Shown here piece by piece: positions 1 to 8,488 of a stretch of 64,000 bases of DNA (within the stretch, counting starts at the first letter, position 1; each line of letters begins with the position of its first letter). This DNA comes from Tepidamorphaceae bacterium (GTDB lineage Bacteria; Pseudomonadota; Alphaproteobacteria; Rhizobiales; JAKSCL01): the NCBI GenBank assembly GCA_028289445.1, contig JANQPO010000017.1, forward strand, positions 223,537 through 287,536, given 5' to 3'. The notes beneath the pieces were generated by a model. That model saw only the letters and a list, made by a program, of their open reading frames with translations, made no database searches and had not been told where the DNA came from. The position numbers and the translations under genes are program-made.

Positions 1-263
1 TCGGCACGCGGCATGGTTATCCGCAGTTTGTTGCGACCTTCGGCGCGGCGGATGATGCCCGTCTGCTCCAGCAGGCGAATGGCTTCTCGGATGGTCGAGC
101 GGCTGACATTGAACTGGTCAGCGAGGCTGGTTTCGCTCGGCAATGTGCTGCCGACCGGCAGAGCGCCCGAGAGGATCTGCTGTTCAAGCTCTCGGGCAAT
201 TGAACGAAAGGCGGGGCGAGACCTTGTGGTGGCATCGGTCTCACCATTGAAAATGTCGTTCAC
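1..263 (-). CDS. GntR-family transcriptional regulator, N-terminal part (cut by window edge)
   Basis: Only the first 87 codons lie in the window. They encode a winged helix-turn-helix typical of the GntR family: an ELEQQILSGALPVGSTLPSE segment, then a recognition helix with SRSTIREAIRLLEQTGIIRR at about residues 49-68. The GTG start at 263 is chosen because GAGG lies just upstream and no ATG is in frame. It is the last gene of the minus-strand operon running from 6185, 28 bp after the acyl-CoA synthetase stop, so it is the obvious local regulator. GntR proteins of the FadR type bind short palindromes of the TTGTC-N-GACAA kind, and such palindromes occur at 6198 and 18306. The effector domain is outside the window, so the subfamily (FCD, UTRA or other) is unknown. 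Confidence 0.85.
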   Translation of the reverse strand, partial: MNDIFNGETDATTRSRPAFRSIARELEQQILSGALPVGSTLPSETSLADQFNVSRSTIREAIRLLEQTGIIRRAEGRNKLRITMPRA

Positions 264-291
264 AATGACCTCGATTATAGATGTTGTCAGA

Positions 292-1929
292 TCAAAACGG
301 ATGTTTGGTAGTTCGTTCGCGCAACGCGCTGCGCCGAATCTTTCCAGTCAGCGTCTTTGGAAGTGAATCAATAAACTCAATCTCTCGTGGGTACTTATAC
401 GGTGCGGTTTGTGACTTGCAATGGTCCTGCAACTCCTGCGCAAGTGCTGGATCGGCCCTGCAGCCTTCCTTGACGCGAACAAACGCTTTGACGATCTCGC
501 CACGCGCTTGATCCGGTTTGCCAACAACCGCGCATTCGGCGACCGTTTCGTGTTCGAGCAGCACATTTTCGATTTCCGTCGGGCCGATCCGGTAGCCCGC
601 GGAGTTGATGATGTCGTCGAGACGACCTCGATACCAGATATAGCCGTCGTCATCGCGCACGCCGCGATCCCCGGTAACGTACCAGCGACCTGTGGGCCCC
701 TCCCGGAAACAACCGGCGGTGCGGTCCGGCTCACCCCAATATCCGAGCATCAATTGCGGGTTGGGTGTCATCAGCGCTATATCGCCCTCTTCGCCATCTG
801 CCATAGGGACGCCCTGCGGGTCGACTATCGCGACATCGCTGCCGGGCGCCGGCCGTCCCATTGAGCCGGGCTTGAGGGATTCGCCGGGATAGTTCAACAC
901 GATCATCAACGCTTCCGTCTGCCCGTAGGCTTCAAGAAGGGGCGTTCCGGTTGCCTCGGACCAGCGTTCGACGATTGCAGGGCTAACGGGCTCGCCCGCC
1001 GAAACTGTTCGCCGGAGAGCGCTCAAGTCGTACTGGCTGGTGTCCTCCTCGGCTATGCGTGCCAGTTCGGTTGCCGGGGCGCAGTAAACGGTGACACGGT
1101 GGCGCTCAAGGAGTCGAAGCCGCTCGCGCGGTTCAAAGGGACCGTCATAGAAAAAGGCACATGTGCCACGTGCCCACGGGCCGAACAATATGCTCGTGCC
1201 CGCCTTGCTCCATCCGGTGTCGGCAGTGCACCAGATTGTATCGGTCGGATCAAGGCTCAGCCAAAACGCGGCCGACACCCACCAGGACCAAAGAGCACGC
1301 GAGGCGTGGAGAACGCCTTTGGGATGGCCGGTCGAGCCCGAGGTATAGTACATAATCGCGGGATCCTCGGCAGCGACCTTCTCCGCGACGAACCGCTTCG
1401 GCGCGCCGGCGAGAAGCTCATCGAACGCGATCCAGCCTGGTGATGCGCCGACGCTGATGCGGACGGATAGGCTGCTTGTCAGCGCCGCGAATTTTTCCGT
1501 CTGCTCGGCGCGGCAGATCACCGCTTTCGCGCTCGAATTGGAGACGCGATAAGCCAGATCCCTGGCCGTCAGCATTTCGATGCAAGGGACTGGTACGGCA
1601 CCGATCTTCAGCGCCGCGACCATGGCGATCTGCCATTCGGGAATTCTCGGCAACATGACGATGACGCAGTCACCCTTGCCGACACCATGTTGGCGCAGAG
1701 CCGCGCCCAGCGTGTCGGTGACGCGGGCGATATCGGAAAACATGTACCGCCGTATCTCGCCGATCGCGTTTTCGGCGATCAGCGCGGGTCCATCCCGCTC
1801 GCTGGCGAAACGATCAACCACGTCAACGCCGAAGTTGAAGTGGTCGGGCACGGCCCAGTCAAAGTTGGGGTGGAAGTGCTCGTATCCTCCGCGCGCCAAG
1901 TCAGATGCCGTCCGTAGGTTGTCCCTCAT
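292..1929 (-). CDS. AMP-forming acyl-CoA synthetase (ANL superfamily)
   Basis: A complete 545-residue adenylate-forming ligase that should activate a carboxylic acid to its acyl-CoA with ATP. All core motifs are visible: P-loop YYTSGSTGHPKGV (about 194-206), EAYGQTEA, the hinge-region TGD with RGRLDDIINSAGYRIGP, and the C-terminal catalytic lysine in TGKIRR near residue 530. Length and motif spelling fit the medium-chain/benzoate-CoA-ligase-like branch; the acid is not identifiable. The start overlaps the end of the CoA-transferase gene by 4 bp (ATGA), so the two are translationally coupled. In lva-type pathways the equivalent enzyme (LvaE) makes the first CoA thioester, which is the role suggested here. 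Confidence 0.92.
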   Translation of the reverse strand: MRDNLRTASDLARGGYEHFHPNFDWAVPDHFNFGVDVVDRFASERDGPALIAENAIGEIRRYMFSDIARVTDTLGAALRQHGVGKGDCVIVMLPRIPEWQIAMVAALKIGAVPVPCIEMLTARDLAYRVSNSSAKAVICRAEQTEKFAALTSSLSVRISVGASPGWIAFDELLAGAPKRFVAEKVAAEDPAIMYYTSGSTGHPKGVLHASRALWSWWVSAAFWLSLDPTDTIWCTADTGWSKAGTSILFGPWARGTCAFFYDGPFEPRERLRLLERHRVTVYCAPATELARIAEEDTSQYDLSALRRTVSAGEPVSPAIVERWSEATGTPLLEAYGQTEALMIVLNYPGESLKPGSMGRPAPGSDVAIVDPQGVPMADGEEGDIALMTPNPQLMLGYWGEPDRTAGCFREGPTGRWYVTGDRGVRDDDGYIWYRGRLDDIINSAGYRIGPTEIENVLLEHETVAECAVVGKPDQARGEIVKAFVRVKEGCRADPALAQELQDHCKSQTAPYKYPREIEFIDSLPKTLTGKIRRSALRERTTKHPF

Positions 1930-3125
1930 ATCGCGCCTTCCTTTCGCAGCGCCTCAATCTCCCTAACCGAATAGCCGGCCCGTGCTAGGATCAGGTCGTT
2001 GTGCTCAGCCAATTGCGGGGGTGGCGCCCGCATGTCGCACGGCGTTCGGCTGAACTTGATTGGAAAACCCAATTGCGGCACGTGGCCCTCGACCGGATGC
2101 TCAATGGTCTGCAGCATGCGCCGGTGAGCGATTTGCGGATGGCGGAAGGCTTCCTCCATCGAATTCACCGGCGAAAGCGGAATGTCGGTCTCGTCGGCCA
2201 GCGCAACCCATGAATCGCGGTCGCGGCTCAGCATTCTTTCGGAGATCGCCGCGCGCTGGATTTCGGCGGCTTCGTCCTGCGGATAATGCGTGCGCAAGGT
2301 CTCCGGCAGATCGATGAGGGTGCAAAACCGGTCCCAAAAATGCGGTTCGATCGCGCCGAGCGCGACAAATCGGTCATCGGCGCAGGCGTAGACGCCATAG
2401 CAGGGCGCCTGGCCGATGAAGGGTCGTTCGCCACCTCGCGGCTCGATTTGGCCGAACAGGTAATCGGCGCCATGCAGCGCCAGCCAGGCCACCACTCCGT
2501 CGGTCATGGAAATGTCGATGAACTGACCCTTGCCTGTCCGGTCTCGCCAGAACAACGCGGCGAGAATCCCGGTCGCCGCCATAAGTGACCCGCCGCCGAC
2601 ATCGGCGATCGACAGACCGGGGACACGGGGACCTTCTTTCGCATCGCCGAAAAGCTGCAGTGCGCCGGCGATCGCCAAATAATTCAGGTCATGACCCACC
2701 GCGTGGCGTAACGGCCCATCCTGTCCAAAGCCGGAGATCGCGCAATAGATCAGCCTGCCATTGTCCTTGCACAATTCTTCGTAGGAGAGCCCCAGACGAT
2801 CCATGACGCCAGGTCGATATCCTTCGAGCACGACATCGGCTTTGGTCGCCAGCCGCTTGAACACCGCTTTACCGGACGCCGATTTCAGATTGATCGTGAC
2901 GCTTTTCTTGTTGCGGTTGAGCAAAAGAAAAGAGCCCGATTCCTGCTTGGCGAGTGGTTCCCATGCGCGGTTGTAGTCGCCGCCGTCGGGGTTTTCGACC
3001 TTGATCACCTCGGCGCCCATGTCGGCCAGAAGCTGTGAGCAGAAGGCGCCCGGCAAAAGTCGGGTCAAGTCGAGCACGACGACACCGTCAAGGGCGCCGC
3101 CACCTTCGCCGGATGTATGGGTCAT
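1926..3125 (-). CDS. Family III CoA-transferase / alpha-methylacyl-CoA racemase-like protein
   Basis: A 399-residue CaiB/BaiF-type protein. The N-terminus (GVVVLDLTRLLPGAFCSQLL) and the ADMGAEVIKVE segment are classic for the family. The GHDLNYLAIAG motif carries the conserved Asp (residue 146) next to His 145, a pairing closer to alpha-methylacyl-CoA racemase than to formyl- or carnitine-CoA transferases. The true start is the ATG at 3125, which overlaps the SDR stop by ATGA; the reading frame stays open another 95 codons upstream, but that extension lies inside the SDR gene and has no family resemblance. It could move CoA between acids or epimerise an alpha-methyl acyl-CoA within this operon; the sequence does not decide. 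Confidence 0.88.
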   Translation of the reverse strand: MTHTSGEGGGALDGVVVLDLTRLLPGAFCSQLLADMGAEVIKVENPDGGDYNRAWEPLAKQESGSFLLLNRNKKSVTINLKSASGKAVFKRLATKADVVLEGYRPGVMDRLGLSYEELCKDNGRLIYCAISGFGQDGPLRHAVGHDLNYLAIAGALQLFGDAKEGPRVPGLSIADVGGGSLMAATGILAALFWRDRTGKGQFIDISMTDGVVAWLALHGADYLFGQIEPRGGERPFIGQAPCYGVYACADDRFVALGAIEPHFWDRFCTLIDLPETLRTHYPQDEAAEIQRAAISERMLSRDRDSWVALADETDIPLSPVNSMEEAFRHPQIAHRRMLQTIEHPVEGHVPQLGFPIKFSRTPCDMRAPPPQLAEHNDLILARAGYSVREIEALRKEGAI

Positions 3126-3898
3126 GCCGCTGTCCACCCTCCGTCGACTCCAATGGTTTGGCCGGTGACATATCGGGAGGCATCGCTGGCGAGATAAATC
3201 ACCGCGCCGGCGATCTCCTCGACCTGCGCAAAGCGCTGCATCGGCGTACGTTTCAGCAGCCTTTCGCTGAGCGCGGCGTGCTCGATCATGCCTCGGGTAA
3301 GGTCGGTCTCGACGAAGCCGGGCGCGACGGCATTCACGCGCACATCCTTGGGCGCCCAGTCGACCGCCAATGAGCGCGTCAAGAGTTCGAGTCCGCCCTT
3401 GGAGGCGCAATAGGCCGCCGTCTTGGCGAGGCCGACGCTGCCGGCAATCGACGACATGTTGACGATGCTGCCGCGGCCGGCTTCCAGCATCTGCCGGCCG
3501 AATTCGCGGCAGGCGACAAAAACGCCGGACAGGTTGACTGCGATGATGTCATTCCACTCCGCCGTCGATGTCGCCTCGGGCGGCTTGTATATCGGGTTGA
3601 TCCCGGCATTGTTGACGAGCACATGGGCCGGACCAAACCGTTCGGCGACTTGACTGGCGAGTTGGACGACATCGCCTTCGACCGACATGTCGGCGGCGAT
3701 CGCGGTCGCTTTGCCGCCTTGTTCGACGATCTCACGGCTGGTGGCGCTCAGCGTGTCGAGCGTGCGCCCTGCGACCACCACACATGCGCCGCGCGCTGCA
3801 AGATCGTGGGCGATCCGTTTGCCGATTCCACGCCCACCGCCGGTCACCACGCAGACGCGGTCTGAGAGATCGAACATGTCGGCCGGCGCGGGCATCAT
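3122..3898 (-). CDS. Short-chain dehydrogenase/reductase (SDR)
   Basis: A 258-residue classical SDR. The cofactor motif is TGGGRGIGKR (about 19-28), followed by NNAG, the catalytic Ser in MSSIAGS, and YCASK with the catalytic Tyr and Lys. It ends with the usual VTGQTIGVDGGW. Most relatives reduce or oxidise a secondary alcohol/ketone using NAD(P)H. Both ends overlap neighbours by 4 bp (acyl-CoA dehydrogenase upstream, CoA-transferase downstream), so it belongs to one transcript. In the lva pathway a dehydrogenase (LvaD) reduces the 4-keto acyl-CoA to the 4-hydroxy acyl-CoA before phosphorylation; this gene could fill that slot, which is inference from context. Confidence 0.9.
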   Translation of the reverse strand: MMPAPADMFDLSDRVCVVTGGGRGIGKRIAHDLAARGACVVVAGRTLDTLSATSREIVEQGGKATAIAADMSVEGDVVQLASQVAERFGPAHVLVNNAGINPIYKPPEATSTAEWNDIIAVNLSGVFVACREFGRQMLEAGRGSIVNMSSIAGSVGLAKTAAYCASKGGLELLTRSLAVDWAPKDVRVNAVAPGFVETDLTRGMIEHAALSERLLKRTPMQRFAQVEEIAGAVIYLASDASRYVTGQTIGVDGGWTAA

Positions 3899-5067
3899 AG
3901 ACGACCCGCGGCGATGCGGCGCGCCAGCGACCAGCGATGAACCTCAGAGGGACCGTCATATATACGAAACGCCCGGACATCGCGGAAGAACCGGTCGACG
4001 ACCGTGTCGCGGGTCAGGCCCAGTCCACCGAGAATCTGCACGCATCGGTCGGCGACGCGGTAGAGCGCTTCCGAACACAGGACCTTGGCGCGCGAGCTCT
4101 CAGCATTGCCGCGATGACCCTGATCAAGCAGCCATGCGGTGTGCCAGATGGCAAGCCGTGCGCTGTAGATGTCCATGTCGTTGTCGGCGAGCATGAAGCC
4201 GACTCCTTCGTGTTCGCTGAGGGCTTTGCCGAAGGCCGTCCGTTTGACGGCATAGTCACGAGCGATGTCGTGCGCCCGGACCGCAGCGCCCAGCCAGCGC
4301 ATGCAGTGTGTCAGCCGCGCGGGAGCAAGCCGGACCTGAGCGTAGCGAAAGCCTTCGCCGACCGCCCCCAGCACATCGGTTTCGGGAACGAACACATCAT
4401 CGAAGCGAACGACCCAATGCCCGCCGCTAAAAGTCGAATCCATGGACTCCAATCGACGCTCCAAGACGATTTCCGGCTGGTCCATGTCGGCGAGGAACAT
4501 GGTCGCCTCGCCGGTTTTTTCGCCGGCGCTCATCTTTGCCATGACGATCACAAACTGCGCGCCCTGTGCCCCGGTGACGAGCCACTTGCGTCCGCGGATG
4601 CGAAATCCGCCGTCAATCGGCTCGGCGGTCGTTTCGAGAAGCGATGGATCGGAACCCGCACCGAACGGTTCCGTCATCGCAAAGCATGACCGCGCCTCGC
4701 CGGTGGCGAGCCGTGCGAGCCAGCGCTGGCGCTGGTCGTCGTCGGCGACCTGGTCGAGCAAATGCATGTTGCCCTCGTCAGGGGCGGCGCAATGCAGTGC
4801 GATCGGGCCAAGCATGGAATAGCCGGCAGCTTCGAAGGCGACGGCACGCCCGAAATGAGTGAGCCCGCGACCACCGAAATCCTCCGGCGCATGGGGCACC
4901 GCCAGGCCCCGTTGACGCGCCATCTCAACGAGTGTCAGTCGCAGGTCCTCCGTTGGGCCATGATCGGTCCAACCGGCATCCTGTTCCCGAGGAATGACCT
5001 CTTCTCGGATGAACGCACCAATTTGCTCCGACAACGTCTTCAATTCGTCCGGTATTCTGAAATCCAT
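3895..5067 (-). CDS. Acyl-CoA dehydrogenase family protein (ACAD10/11- or LvaC-like)
   Basis: A 390-residue acyl-CoA dehydrogenase fold protein. The FAD-binding centre is seen as CFAMTEPFGAGSDPS, the middle domain as WLVTGAQGAQFVIVMAK, and the C-terminal domain as QILGGLGLTRDTVVDRFFRDVRA. The position that normally holds the catalytic Glu (IYEGT) reads IYDGPSEVHR, with Asp instead. The DGPxEVHR spelling is shared with the ACAD10/ACAD11 group, which processes 4-hydroxyacyl-CoAs after phosphorylation by an APH-type kinase. The neighbouring upstream gene is exactly such a kinase, 44 bp away, supporting that role. An ordinary alpha,beta-dehydrogenase function cannot be excluded. Confidence 0.88.
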   Translation of the reverse strand: MDFRIPDELKTLSEQIGAFIREEVIPREQDAGWTDHGPTEDLRLTLVEMARQRGLAVPHAPEDFGGRGLTHFGRAVAFEAAGYSMLGPIALHCAAPDEGNMHLLDQVADDDQRQRWLARLATGEARSCFAMTEPFGAGSDPSLLETTAEPIDGGFRIRGRKWLVTGAQGAQFVIVMAKMSAGEKTGEATMFLADMDQPEIVLERRLESMDSTFSGGHWVVRFDDVFVPETDVLGAVGEGFRYAQVRLAPARLTHCMRWLGAAVRAHDIARDYAVKRTAFGKALSEHEGVGFMLADNDMDIYSARLAIWHTAWLLDQGHRGNAESSRAKVLCSEALYRVADRCVQILGGLGLTRDTVVDRFFRDVRAFRIYDGPSEVHRWSLARRIAAGRL

Positions 5068-5111
5068 CGCTGTTCATTCCGCCGGAGCGGCCCTTCCAAG
5101 AATCGCTCTTT

Positions 5112-6185
5112 TCAAAGCGGTGCTTCGAGCAGGTCTGTCGTGTGTTCGATCAGGTCGATGCCCAGTCGCGCAAACCCGCTATAGGATGCGTCGCCAAGGG
5201 CTCCATTGACCCAGTTGCGGTGCAATTGCATGAAGACGACGCCAAGCTTGAGCATGGCCAGGATGCGCCAACTTTGAAATTGGCCGACATCGCGCCCTGT
5301 CAGTCGTGCGTAAGCTTCCAGCACATCGGCCCGTCGCATGAAACCGGGGTGGGCCGTCGGCATCTGCCCAAGGCGGTGCATGCAGTCGGGGTCGTCCGGC
5401 TCGGTCCAGTAGCTGATCAGTGTCGCCAGATCCATCAGCGGATCGCCGCGTGTGCCCATGTCCCAATCCAGGAGCGTGCTGACCCGGCCATCGGCCTCAA
5501 GCAGGCAGTTGTCGAGCTTGAAGTCCGAGTGCAGCAATGTCGGGGTGGCGGAGCGCGGCTCGTGGTCACCGAGCCATGCGACGATCCTCTCAACATTGTC
5601 GAGCGTTGGCTGGTCACCCGTGACCTTGCTTGCCCGCCTGCGCCAACCCGCGACATTCCGCAGAAAGAAGCCCTCTGGGCGACCGAACCGACCCAGTCCG
5701 ATATCGTCAGCGTCGATGGCATGAAGCGCAGAGAGTGCGCGCACCAAGTGTTCGCAAAGTGCATGACGCCTGTCCGTATCGCTGAAGCTGGCCGGCAGCT
5801 TGTCGCCGCGTATGACAAGACCGGTGCGATACTCCAGCAACTGGAAGGGGACGCCGATTACGGAGATGTCTTCGCATAGATGGTAGCTGTCGGGTGCGAG
5901 CGGAAAGGTGCGGGATAGCCGGTTGAGTATCTTGTGCTCGCGCGTCATGTCATGCGCACCGGGGGGCAGCTCCCCCATGGGCGGACGGCGCAGCACAACT
6001 TTGCGACCGTCAACGGTGATGAGATAGTTCAGATTGGACAATCCGCCCGACAGCCTGACCACACCCGAAGCGCGATCAAGCTCGAGACCTTGGTGCTCCA
6101 GATAAGTGGCGACAGCGGCAAGGTCGAGCCCAAGCCCTCTGTCATCACCTGGCACATGTTGTGTCGCTGCGTCGTTGCGCCGCAT
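5112..6185 (-). CDS. APH-family phosphotransferase (putative hydroxyacyl-CoA kinase, LvaA-like)
   Basis: A 357-residue aminoglycoside-phosphotransferase-fold kinase. The nucleotide loop is LSGGLSNLNYLI (about 46-57), the catalytic loop HSDFKLDN (219-226, with Asp 221 and Asn 226) and the metal-binding DWDMGTRGDP (from 240), so it should be catalytically active. Paired with an acyl-CoA dehydrogenase it matches the domain pair of mammalian ACAD10/11 and the bacterial LvaA/LvaC system, in which the kinase phosphorylates a 4-hydroxyacyl-CoA. LvaA in Pseudomonas needs a small partner, LvaB; no such gene is visible here. It is the first gene of the operon, and a palindromic operator lies 13-29 bp upstream of its ATG. 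Confidence 0.88.
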   Translation of the reverse strand: MRRNDAATQHVPGDDRGLGLDLAAVATYLEHQGLELDRASGVVRLSGGLSNLNYLITVDGRKVVLRRPPMGELPPGAHDMTREHKILNRLSRTFPLAPDSYHLCEDISVIGVPFQLLEYRTGLVIRGDKLPASFSDTDRRHALCEHLVRALSALHAIDADDIGLGRFGRPEGFFLRNVAGWRRRASKVTGDQPTLDNVERIVAWLGDHEPRSATPTLLHSDFKLDNCLLEADGRVSTLLDWDMGTRGDPLMDLATLISYWTEPDDPDCMHRLGQMPTAHPGFMRRADVLEAYARLTGRDVGQFQSWRILAMLKLGVVFMQLHRNWVNGALGDASYSGFARLGIDLIEHTTDLLEAPL

Positions 6186-6197
6186 TCAGAAGCTCTA

Positions 6198-6214
6198 TTT
6201 TTGTCAGACAGAAT
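6198..6214. promoter_or_regulatory. Palindromic operator-like site 1 (GntR-type)
   Basis: TTTTTGTCAGACAGAAT, a 17-bp imperfect palindrome centred on 6206. It matches the perfect palindrome at 18306-18322 at all but two positions. It lies directly upstream of the kinase gene of the minus-strand operon, in the divergent region shared with the sulfurtransferase. The TTGTC-N-GACAA core is the kind bound by FadR-type GntR proteins, and a GntR gene ends this operon. Binding is inferred. Confidence 0.6.
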
Positions 6215-6347
6215 TTCTTGCCGAAGTGCACGGCGAAGTCAATCAATCTGCAAAATCTTCGCACATGTCGCCTGAAAATGGCGGAATATCTGCCTTGATG
6301 TCCATCCCTTGCCGCGATAGAATTTCGAGCCAGATACCTGTACTGAA

Positions 6348-6364
6348 AAGCTGTCTGATAAAAA
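6348..6364. promoter_or_regulatory. Weak operator-like site 2 (same motif)
   Basis: AAGCTGTCTGATAAAAA; the core and right half match the 18306 palindrome, the left arm does not (12 of 17 positions). It sits 60 bp upstream of the sulfurtransferase start and 150 bp from site 1, a spacing that would allow looping between two bound dimers. Weak on its own; listed because the same divergent region already holds a stronger copy. Confidence 0.35.
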
Positions 6365-6423
6365 TAAGCGTGATGGCCTGGGTGATTTGCATGTCCGCGC
6401 GCATATCGGAGTCATAAGACGAC

Positions 6424-7266
6424 ATGGATTCCTTCCTAGTCGAGCCGCAATGGCTGGAAGAACGGCTCGGCGACACCGAAATGGTTGTCATCGATTGCTC
6501 CTGGTACATTCCCGAGGCGGGAAAGAGCGGACATGAGGAGTTCGTGGCCGCCCATATCCCTGGGGCGCGCTTCTTCGATCTCGATGAGGCCTCTGATCCG
6601 ACATCGACCTATGTCAACATGCTGCCGTCGGCGGGACGTTTTGCCGAAACTGTTTCGGCGCTCGGGATCGACAATCACCAAATGGTCGTCGTCTACGATT
6701 CCAGCTACGTGTCGGCGCGGATCTGGTGGATGTTCCGCCTGTTTGGCCATGATCGGGTGCGCATTTTAAACGGCGGCTGGAAACGGTGGCTCGCAGAAGG
6801 CCGTCCCATCGAACGCGGCGTTCCGGAGCCGGCACCGCAAACGCAGTTCAAGGCAACGGCGCCGGCTGGCGGCGTTGCGACATGGCGTGATGTTGCCGCA
6901 GCCATCGAGACCGGCGATGCGGTTGTCGTGGACGCACGCACGCGAGAGCGGTTTACGGGAGAGTTGCCATCGGGTTATCCGGGCGTGGCCGGCGGGCACA
7001 TGCCCGGCGCAATCAACATACCCTGGAGCACCATGCTGCCGCAAAGCGGAGATTTCACTTTCGTCGAGCCGGCGACGGCTGAAGCGATTTTTCGTAAGGC
7101 CGGAGTCGACATCGACAAGACGATTGTCTCGACCTGTGGGTCGGGTGTCACGGCGGCTGTTCTCGTGCTGCAGCTTGCGCGGCTTGGAAAGATCAATTGG
7201 ACGCTCTACGATGGTTCCTGGCATGAATGGGGGCAACGCGACGACTTGCCGAAGCAGTCGCTTTGA
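6424..7266 (+). CDS. sseA: 3-mercaptopyruvate/thiosulfate sulfurtransferase (two rhodanese domains)
   Basis: A 280-residue protein with two rhodanese modules: an inactive N-terminal one containing the HIPGARFFDLDEASDPTS segment, and a catalytic C-terminal one. The active-site loop is CGSGVTA, with Cys 238; this loop spelling is diagnostic of mercaptopyruvate rather than thiosulfate sulfurtransferases. There is no signal peptide, so it is cytoplasmic. It would transfer sulfur from 3-mercaptopyruvate to a thiol or cyanide acceptor. It is transcribed away from the acyl-CoA operon, and its stop overlaps the start of a C-S lyase gene, so the two form a sulfur-handling pair. Confidence 0.9.
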   Translation: MDSFLVEPQWLEERLGDTEMVVIDCSWYIPEAGKSGHEEFVAAHIPGARFFDLDEASDPTSTYVNMLPSAGRFAETVSALGIDNHQMVVVYDSSYVSARIWWMFRLFGHDRVRILNGGWKRWLAEGRPIERGVPEPAPQTQFKATAPAGGVATWRDVAAAIETGDAVVVDARTRERFTGELPSGYPGVAGGHMPGAINIPWSTMLPQSGDFTFVEPATAEAIFRKAGVDIDKTIVSTCGSGVTAAVLVLQLARLGKINWTLYDGSWHEWGQRDDLPKQSL

Positions 7267-8444
7267 GCCGCGTGCCACGACCTTCGAAAGCTGCGGGCAG
7301 CCTGCTGGTTTCAGCGGGTCGCCTTCATGACCAGAGCGCGGTTGCGGTTAATCCGCCCGTGCATCGCGCTTCCACCTTTTTATTCAACACGCTTGATGAT
7401 TTCGAGGAAGCGGGCCGAACGCCGTTTGATGGGCCGTTCTACGGTCGCGTTGGAACACCGACGATCTTCGCCTTCGAGTCGGCGATGGCTGAACTTGAAG
7501 GCGGCCATCGCACGATTGCGACCGCGTCAGGCCTGGCCGCGATATCGGCGACGTTTATGGCTTTTGCGACGCAGGGTGACCACGTGCTGGTGGTCGACAC
7601 GGTCTATGAACCGGTCCGGCGGTTCTGCGACCGGTTGCTGGCGCGACTTGGCGTGGAGATCACCTATTATGACCCAAGGATGGGTGGCGATATCGAGCGC
7701 CTGATCCAGCCACGGACCAAGCTGATTTACATGGAATCGCCTGGATCCGGCACGTTCGAGGTCCAGGATGTGCCGGCGATCGTCGCGGTGGCGAAGGCGA
7801 AGGGTATCAAGACCGCTCTCGACAACACCTGGGCCACCCCGCTGTTTTTTAAGCCGATCGCGCATGGCGTGGATGTCTCGCTTCAATCGGCGACCAAATA
7901 CATTGCCGGTCATTCTGACGCCATGTTGGGCGCCGTCACGACGACGGCCGAAGGCTATGAGGCGGTGCGCCGGGCCACGCAGGACCTTGGCGCCTGTGCG
8001 GGCTCGGAAGAAGGTAATCTGGGCCTGCGCGGCTTGCGCACGCTGGAGGTGCGGCTTCGACACCACGAAGCGTCGGCGTTCGAAGTGGCGCAATGGCTTC
8101 AAGTGCAGCCGCAAATCGCCAGGGTGCTGCATCCGGCTTTGCCGTCTTTTGCTGGCCACGAGACATGGAAGCGTGACTTCGAAGGATCGTCCGGCTTGTT
8201 CGCTTTCGAACTCGCGGGATTCGATCGAGAAGCCGTGCACGCGATGGTCGACGGGCTGGACCTGTTCAAGATCGGCTTCAGCTGGGGTGGCTATGAAAGC
8301 CTCGTCCTGCCCGTCGATCCGGAAAAGACACGCACCGTCGCCAAACATACCGGCGCCGGCCCGATTCTGCGTGTGCATGTCGGGCTGGAAGCAGTCGACG
8401 ATCTCAAGGCAGATCTGAGCAGCGGGCTTGCGCGGCTGCGATAA
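7263..8444 (+). CDS. metC: PLP-dependent C-S lyase, cystathionine beta-lyase type
   Basis: A Cys/Met-metabolism PLP enzyme of about 393 residues. The N-terminus VNPPVHRASTFLFNT and the FYGRVGTPT loop are family hallmarks, and the PLP lysine lies in SATKYIAGHSD (residue 212 when counted from the TTG at 7263). An ATG at 7227 is also in frame but lies 40 bp inside the sulfurtransferase gene; TTG 7263 overlaps the upstream stop by TTGA and gives the usual family length, with GTG 7272 as an alternative. It would cleave the beta C-S bond of cystathionine or cysteine conjugates. Together with a mercaptopyruvate sulfurtransferase it could process an organosulfur substrate; the link is inferred. Confidence 0.85.
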   Translation: MSRVPRPSKAAGSLLVSAGRLHDQSAVAVNPPVHRASTFLFNTLDDFEEAGRTPFDGPFYGRVGTPTIFAFESAMAELEGGHRTIATASGLAAISATFMAFATQGDHVLVVDTVYEPVRRFCDRLLARLGVEITYYDPRMGGDIERLIQPRTKLIYMESPGSGTFEVQDVPAIVAVAKAKGIKTALDNTWATPLFFKPIAHGVDVSLQSATKYIAGHSDAMLGAVTTTAEGYEAVRRATQDLGACAGSEEGNLGLRGLRTLEVRLRHHEASAFEVAQWLQVQPQIARVLHPALPSFAGHETWKRDFEGSSGLFAFELAGFDREAVHAMVDGLDLFKIGFSWGGYESLVLPVDPEKTRTVAKHTGAGPILRVHVGLEAVDDLKADLSSGLARLR

Positions 8445-8488
8445 GGTTCGCGGTGCAGTGGTAGACTGCGCGGTTGACGCACAAGCAG

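Noticed and set aside
284..296. TTGTCAGATCAA as another regulon operator near the GntR gene
   Set aside because: Half-sites TTGTC/ATCAA have different spacing and symmetry from the 17-bp palindrome; too weak.
3126..3410. N-terminal extension of the family III CoA-transferase
   Set aside because: Lies fully inside the SDR gene; arginine-rich shadow sequence without family resemblance.
8445..8488. GCAGT/ACTGC stem as a terminator between convergent genes
   Set aside because: Short stem with mismatches and no T-tract.
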